This document shows, in pieces, positions 14,757-17,832 of a DNA stretch of 17,832 bases. The stretch comes from Flavobacteriaceae bacterium TMED81. Lineage in GTDB: Bacteria; Bacteroidota; Bacteroidia; Flavobacteriales; Flavobacteriaceae. Both the position numbers and the translations under genes were made by a program. Under the pieces are notes generated by a model. It was not told the origin of the DNA, did no database searches, and saw nothing but the letters and a program-made list of their open reading frames with translations. The first letter of the stretch is position 1; each line of letters begins with the position of its first letter. Location of the stretch: contig NHEI02000039.1 of assembly GCA_002171575.2 (NCBI GenBank), positions 1 through 17,832 of the forward strand, written 5' to 3'.

Positions 14757-15392
14757 TTAATGGTGACGTTGTGTGAAAATTGTTAGCTCCGCACTATTGT
14801 CAAGTTGGTTGATTTTTTTGATTTTGAAATGGATAATGGGTTTGCTGATGAGTTGTTCAAGATGTCTGGTCTTTTCATCAGGCGGTAAGGACGAAAATGA
14901 ATCAAATTTTTGCAAGGTTACAGAGACCGTTTCTTTTTTTTCTGGTTTAATTCTGGGGGAAATATTTTCTAAATAATTCACAACAAATACAATGACGAAA
15001 TTGGCAAAAAGCAGTTCAATATAGCTGACTTTTTTATTGGCCAAGGCATTGATTACGGCTACGCCAATAACCACAAATAAATAGGTCATTTCTTTGATGG
15101 GAATGGTACCTGTACGAAAACGAATGATGGTGAAAAGTGCAAATAAACCAAGTGCAAAGCCCAATTCCAATTTGACGCTGCTCAATAAAAAACACATTAG
15201 GAAGGTGACAATGGAAATGGTGTTATAGCCAAAATAAAATTGATAATTCTGGTTGTTCTTTACATACACTCGATTTGAAATCCAGTAAACCACAAAAGTG
15301 TTGAGCAATAGTCGTAGCAAAAGCTCGAAAAAGTCACCCGAATTGATCAGTTTAATTCCAAAAACCTTTATTTCCTCAATACTTTCTATCAT
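14757..15392 (-). CDS. DUF4956 membrane protein
   Basis: A 211-aa inner-membrane protein. Four to five hydrophobic segments span about residues 22-140; the conserved family core FALFTIIRFRTGTIPIKEM (about 84-102) lies between the middle ones, and a charged cytoplasmic tail of about 65 residues ends the protein. DUF4956 is often encoded next to VTC-type polyphosphate polymerases and CotH kinases. Here CotH is nearby but no VTC gene is visible. I start at MIESIEEIKVFG (15392) because the frame from 15476 would be translated through a strong terminator hairpin. The gene precedes DUF2490 by 18 nt. Confidence 0.82.
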   Translation of the reverse strand: MIESIEEIKVFGIKLINSGDFFELLLRLLLNTFVVYWISNRVYVKNNQNYQFYFGYNTISIVTFLMCFLLSSVKLELGFALGLFALFTIIRFRTGTIPIKEMTYLFVVIGVAVINALANKKVSYIELLFANFVIVFVVNYLENISPRIKPEKKETVSVTLQKFDSFSSLPPDEKTRHLEQLISKPIIHFKIKKINQLDNSAELTIFTQRHH

Positions 15393-15433
15393 CACATCTA
15401 ATTTCACAACATAGATAAGTAAATTCTGAAAAC

Positions 15434-15465
15434 TAAAAAAACGGCTGTACAGTTTTACAGCCGTT
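15434..15465 (-). terminator. Strong intrinsic terminator after the 33-aa ORF
   Basis: On the minus strand a 10-bp perfect stem (AACGGCTGTA pairing with TACAGCCGTT, 15465-15440), with a 6-nt loop, runs into a T-tract (15434-15439 on the plus strand are A). It begins 8 nt after the stop of the small ORF and sits between it and DUF4956. Confidence 0.88.
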
Positions 15466-15472
15466 GTTGTCT

Positions 15473-15574
15473 TCATGCTGCTTTATCTGTGGAGCTATTT
15501 TCTTCTAACTCCTTTAATAAGACATAAGCATGGCCTTGATTTGGTTCAAGTGCTACCATAAACTCTTCGCTCAT
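15473..15574 (-). CDS. Small acidic 33-aa protein, unknown function
   Basis: ATG at 15574, TGA at 15473-15475. The peptide begins MSEEFMVALEPNQG, continues with HAYVLLKELEEN and ends STDKAA. It has seven acidic and two Lys residues and a short amphipathic stretch, no signal peptide and no Cys. I do not recognise it. What supports it is context: it has an A/T-rich start region like its neighbours, a -7 element 105 bp upstream, a strong terminator 8 nt after the stop, and no other explanation for that terminator. It may be a stand-alone small protein, a regulatory leader peptide for DUF4956, or a peptide carried by a small RNA. Confidence 0.5.
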   Translation of the reverse strand: MSEEFMVALEPNQGHAYVLLKELEENSSTDKAA

Positions 15575-15672
15575 AATTAAAAAATTTTAGCGTTAAACTT
15601 ATGAAACGATTGATCCGGATGCGTTCTCTCCACCCGCGACTCTATTGTAAATCCCAGTCCACACGGGATGTA
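15575..15672 (-). ncRNA. Possible structured leader of the 33-aa ORF
   Basis: About 98 nt would separate a start from the -7 box at 15679-15686 and the small ORF. It contains two potential hairpins with 9-nt loops: ATCCC/GGGAT (15651-15669) and CGGATG/CACCCG with one G-U pair in RNA (15616-15636). It is richer in G and C than the flanking spacer. No known riboswitch was recognised. Confidence 0.25.
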
Positions 15673-15678
15673 GTAATC

Positions 15679-15686
15679 CAAATGTA
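15679..15686 (-). promoter_or_regulatory. Candidate -7 element of the small-ORF transcript
   Basis: Read on the minus strand this is TACATTTG, an exact match to TAnnTTTG, in the spacer just after the alkB stop. No TTG is found at the expected upstream distance. Confidence 0.4.
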
Positions 15687-15707
15687 CAAAAGATTGTTTA
15701 CTCTTAC

Positions 15708-16754
15708 TTAAACAGCGGGTTTCATCTCTGTTGGAACCTTGGGGTTCATCACAAAAAACCACAATGGAGGAACCAGACTCAGCAAAATGGAAGCGGGATA
15801 GCCCATCGGTAAATGAGGGCTTTCTTTATGGGTTTCTAGAAGCTGATATTTTTTGGCAGACTTAAAATGGTGATCACTGTGTCTGGTCAGTTCATATAAT
15901 ACAATACGCCCAATGTTGTAATTTGAATTCCACGAGTGGTGGGTTTGTACACGTTCATACCGCCCCGATGGCGTCTTGGATCGAAGCAGGCCATAGTGTT
16001 CGATATAATTGATGCACTCCAAAAACAAAAACGAAATCACCCCCGCAGCGAGGGCAAACAGCATGGCAGTTTGAGAAAACAAAACCAGTACGGCAAGCAG
16101 ATACAAGGGCTGAATCAAGTGATACCAAAGCATATCGTTATAAAAAGAGAAAAACGAACGTTTTTTGGCCGAGAGTAGCTCCATTTGCTTTTTCCATGCA
16201 TCGACATACTGTTTGGATACCGAACGAATCCAAAAAGCGTAAACACTTTGGTTGTATTTGGCTGTTGCACCATCTTCAGGAGTTGCCACTTTCATATGAT
16301 GCCCAAAATTGTGTTCGATGTAAAAATGCATGTACAAGCAAGGGATGTAAAGGATTTTACTCATCGTTCGCTCCAAAAATGATTGTCGATGTCCCAATTC
16401 GTGTGCGACATTGATGCCATTGGTCGCCAACAAAATCCCTGCTGAAAGCGATAAGCCAATCCCCTCTGAAGTGGTGTAACTCTGCGTTGTGACTTGAAAC
16501 AAACAATACGACATTAAGCCAAACACAATTGGTAGATTGAAATACAACGTCCAATCAAAAAGAGTATTGATGGCTTTGCTCTTGCGCGCTTCGTCATCCA
16601 AATTGGTCGTGTTTTTTCCCAATACAACATCTAAAAATGGCAATACCACAAAAGCATAAATCACAGCTGCATAAGTGCCAATTCCTGTTGATGCAAAAGA
16701 AATAAATGCAGCCAGAGGAACGGTATAAGCAAAAAGATATTTCAAGTCTTTCAT
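15708..16754 (-). CDS. alkB: Alkane 1-monooxygenase (AlkB family)
   Basis: A 348-aa integral membrane non-haem di-iron hydroxylase. All histidine motifs are present: HELGH (118-122), EHNFGHHMKVATPEDGATA (147-165), the AlkB-specific NYIEHYGL (249-256) and RHSDHHFKSAKKYQLL (291-306). Hydrophobic segments lie at about 8-45, 68-90, 97-115, 215-250 and 322-336. The EHNFGHHxxVATPED and HYG motifs separate it from fatty-acid desaturases and beta-carotene hydroxylases. It hydroxylates medium- to long-chain n-alkanes at the terminal carbon using electrons from rubredoxin. No rubredoxin or rubredoxin reductase gene is in the window. It looks monocistronic, with its own promoter region. Confidence 0.92.
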   Translation of the reverse strand: MKDLKYLFAYTVPLAAFISFASTGIGTYAAVIYAFVVLPFLDVVLGKNTTNLDDEARKSKAINTLFDWTLYFNLPIVFGLMSYCLFQVTTQSYTTSEGIGLSLSAGILLATNGINVAHELGHRQSFLERTMSKILYIPCLYMHFYIEHNFGHHMKVATPEDGATAKYNQSVYAFWIRSVSKQYVDAWKKQMELLSAKKRSFFSFYNDMLWYHLIQPLYLLAVLVLFSQTAMLFALAAGVISFLFLECINYIEHYGLLRSKTPSGRYERVQTHHSWNSNYNIGRIVLYELTRHSDHHFKSAKKYQLLETHKESPHLPMGYPASILLSLVPPLWFFVMNPKVPTEMKPAV

Positions 16755-16777
16755 ATCCGAAAAATAAAATAATTATT

Positions 16778-16805
16778 TAAATATACCTATTTATCTTTAT
16801 GACAA
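16778..16805 (-). promoter_or_regulatory. Candidate alkB promoter
   Basis: On the minus strand TTG (16803-16805), a 17-bp spacer and TATATTTA (16778-16785, one mismatch to TAnnTTTG) lie 23 bp before the ATG. A second TTG at 16807-16809 gives a 21-bp spacer. The spacer includes TAAAGATA (16792-16799), the same octamer as in the crtA palindrome. Confidence 0.4.
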
Positions 16806-16840
16806 TCAACGATTTACCCACATTCGCATGCTTAGAGCCA

Positions 16841-16873
16841 AAGAAAAAGGGTCAAACCAAATCGGCTTGACCC
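16841..16873 (-). terminator. Intrinsic terminator of the Ig-repeat protein gene
   Basis: On the minus strand GGGTCAAGCC (16873-16864) pairs with GGTTTGACCC (16858-16849), a 10-bp stem with one G-T pair and a 5-nt loop, followed by TTTTTCTT (16848-16841). It starts 25 nt after the stop of the Ig-repeat gene. Confidence 0.87.
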
Positions 16874-16898
16874 CAAGTTAATCTAGCTATTCATCACA

Positions 16899-17832
16899 CT
16901 AATTCTTCACAATAAACTTGTGTTCTTTTGTGCTCGTATTTCCGAGCATGTCCTCTGTCTCCACCTTGACATCATACACCTTCGACTCGGTAAAGGTGTT
17001 TTTCTCTGAGATGTCTAGTGTACGTGGACTGGAGTATTCTGTCATCGGACCCCCATCAATAGAATACTTGATGCTTTTGGCACCTGTCTTTTCATCGGTT
17101 GCCCCGATAAACATCCGAACATAGTTTGGATAAACGGGTAAGTCATCTTCTTTACCTATATTGTCTAGACTAAAGTTGATAAATATCTCTGGTGGGGTAC
17201 TGTCGACATACACCCGACTGGTTTTATTCTCTTCTCGGTTGTTGACCATATCCACAGAACTAAACACAATTTCTTTATGACCCTCTGTTGGAATCGTAAA
17301 TTCATTGCCTGCTTGCACTTCGCCATTCACAGTTGTGGTAGTTGACTGCACGCCGCTATGCTTGTCACGAGGGATAATCGTAATCGGTGTTGTTTGATTG
17401 ATAAATAAAGTGTCTCTTGTAAAAAACTGTGGCTTGCCGTAATCTATGGAGGTATTGGGCGCTTTGTTGTCCATATAGAAGATTCTGGTTTCTTTTTCTT
17501 CTACATTGCGCACATTGTCTTCACTATTATAAGTTATTGAATGCAGCCCAAGCTCGTTTGGCAAGCCAAAGGCAGTGGTGTAGGTTTGTGCGCCTTGTTT
17601 GTCGATTGAAAAACTCGTTTTGGCAACACCTGCTTTGTTGTCTGTTGCTGGTAGCTCAAAGGTTGTTCTAGAAGAAACATAGTAATAGGTTGCGTCATGC
17701 TGATCTCCAATGACGACGAGCTGTGTTTCTGGATTGATTTTGTCTAGATAAAACATCAGTTCTTTTATACTCTCCTCATTCTCCACATTGTCGTCCGAGT
17801 AGAATCGCAAGGTGTGGGGGCCATCCGAAAGA
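16899..17832 (-). CDS. Ig-like repeat surface protein, C-terminal part (5' end outside window)
   Basis: The reading frame is open to the right edge, giving at least 311 residues; no true start is visible, and the TTG at 17810 is internal (the frame continues upstream as LSDGPHT). It holds about three to four repeats of roughly 100 aa, recognised by GLHSITYNSEDNVRNVEEK, GHKEIVFSSVDMVNNREEN and the related KVYDVKVETEDMLGN, linked by YMDNKAPNTSI or YVDSTPPEIFI. These resemble bacterial Ig-like domains of the OmpL47/Big type found in surface and cell-wall proteins. No enzyme domain or secretion-system C-terminal tag is visible in this portion. A role in adhesion or envelope structure is an inference. 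A strong terminator follows. Confidence 0.75.
   Translation of the reverse strand, partial: LSDGPHTLRFYSDDNVENEESIKELMFYLDKINPETQLVVIGDQHDATYYYVSSRTTFELPATDNKAGVAKTSFSIDKQGAQTYTTAFGLPNELGLHSITYNSEDNVRNVEEKETRIFYMDNKAPNTSIDYGKPQFFTRDTLFINQTTPITIIPRDKHSGVQSTTTTVNGEVQAGNEFTIPTEGHKEIVFSSVDMVNNREENKTSRVYVDSTPPEIFINFSLDNIGKEDDLPVYPNYVRMFIGATDEKTGAKSIKYSIDGGPMTEYSSPRTLDISEKNTFTESKVYDVKVETEDMLGNTSTKEHKFIVKN

Noticed and set aside
15601..15711. Plus-strand 36-aa ORF starting MKRLIRMRSL
   Set aside because: It overlaps the minus-strand leader and the alkB stop region, has no promoter or terminator, and its Arg/Leu-rich composition fits a chance antisense frame.
15577..15762. Minus-strand 61-aa frame across the alkB end and leader
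   Set aside because: Its only ATG lies inside alkB in another frame. The part in the spacer lacks a good start, so I treat the region as leader.

Overview
The window looks like a chromosomal segment of a marine, pigmented member of the Bacteroidota, most likely Flavobacteriia. Evidence: a CrtI/CrtD/CrtA carotenoid set of flavobacterial type, Bacteroidota-style lipoproteins, DUF2490 and DUF4956 families, A/T-rich translation starts without Shine-Dalgarno sequences, and several close matches to the Bacteroidota -7 promoter element TAnnTTTG. No tRNA, rRNA, CRISPR array or insertion sequence was found.

Layout. (1) 53-6281 is mostly minus strand and carotenoid/redox related: crtI (4262-5716) is followed 12 nt later by a pirin (3530-4249) and 39 nt later by an HMA-MauE membrane protein (2807-3490). 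crtA (1522-2193) and crtD (53-1525) overlap by ATGA. One plus-strand gene, an NAD(P)H:FMN reductase (2279-2812), sits between the two blocks. A Tat-signal Rieske-like lipoprotein (5793-6281) lies upstream of crtI. (2) 6382-12380 is plus strand: a periplasmic penicillin-acylase-family Ntn hydrolase, a CstB-like persulfide dioxygenase-sulfurtransferase, a 317-bp spacer carrying a REP-like palindromic element and a tandem heptamer, then catalase-peroxidase katG. (3) 12451-15574 holds a CotH-kinase lipoprotein converging on a minus-strand DUF4956 - DUF2490 pair. These families usually travel with a VTC polyphosphate polymerase, which is not seen here. A 33-aa ORF with its own -7 box, structured leader and strong terminator lies just upstream. 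(4) 15708-17832 holds an AlkB alkane hydroxylase and the C-terminal part of an Ig-repeat surface protein running off the right edge, each on the minus strand; the latter ends in a strong terminator.

How the genes fit together. CrtI desaturates phytoene to lycopene; CrtD and CrtA act on the acyclic end of a myxol/flexixanthin-type carotenoid. crtB, crtY, crtZ and the 1,2-hydratase (cruF) are not in the window and must be elsewhere. KatG, the persulfide dioxygenase and the redox proteins suit an aerobic organism facing peroxide, sulfide and light stress.

The items I rate highest for follow-up are the autonomous 33-aa transcription unit, the Rieske-like protein whose two ligand boxes have exchanged CxH/CxxH spacing, the VTC-less DUF4956/DUF2490/CotH locus, the REP-like element, and the perfect palindromes at the crtA and CotH starts.
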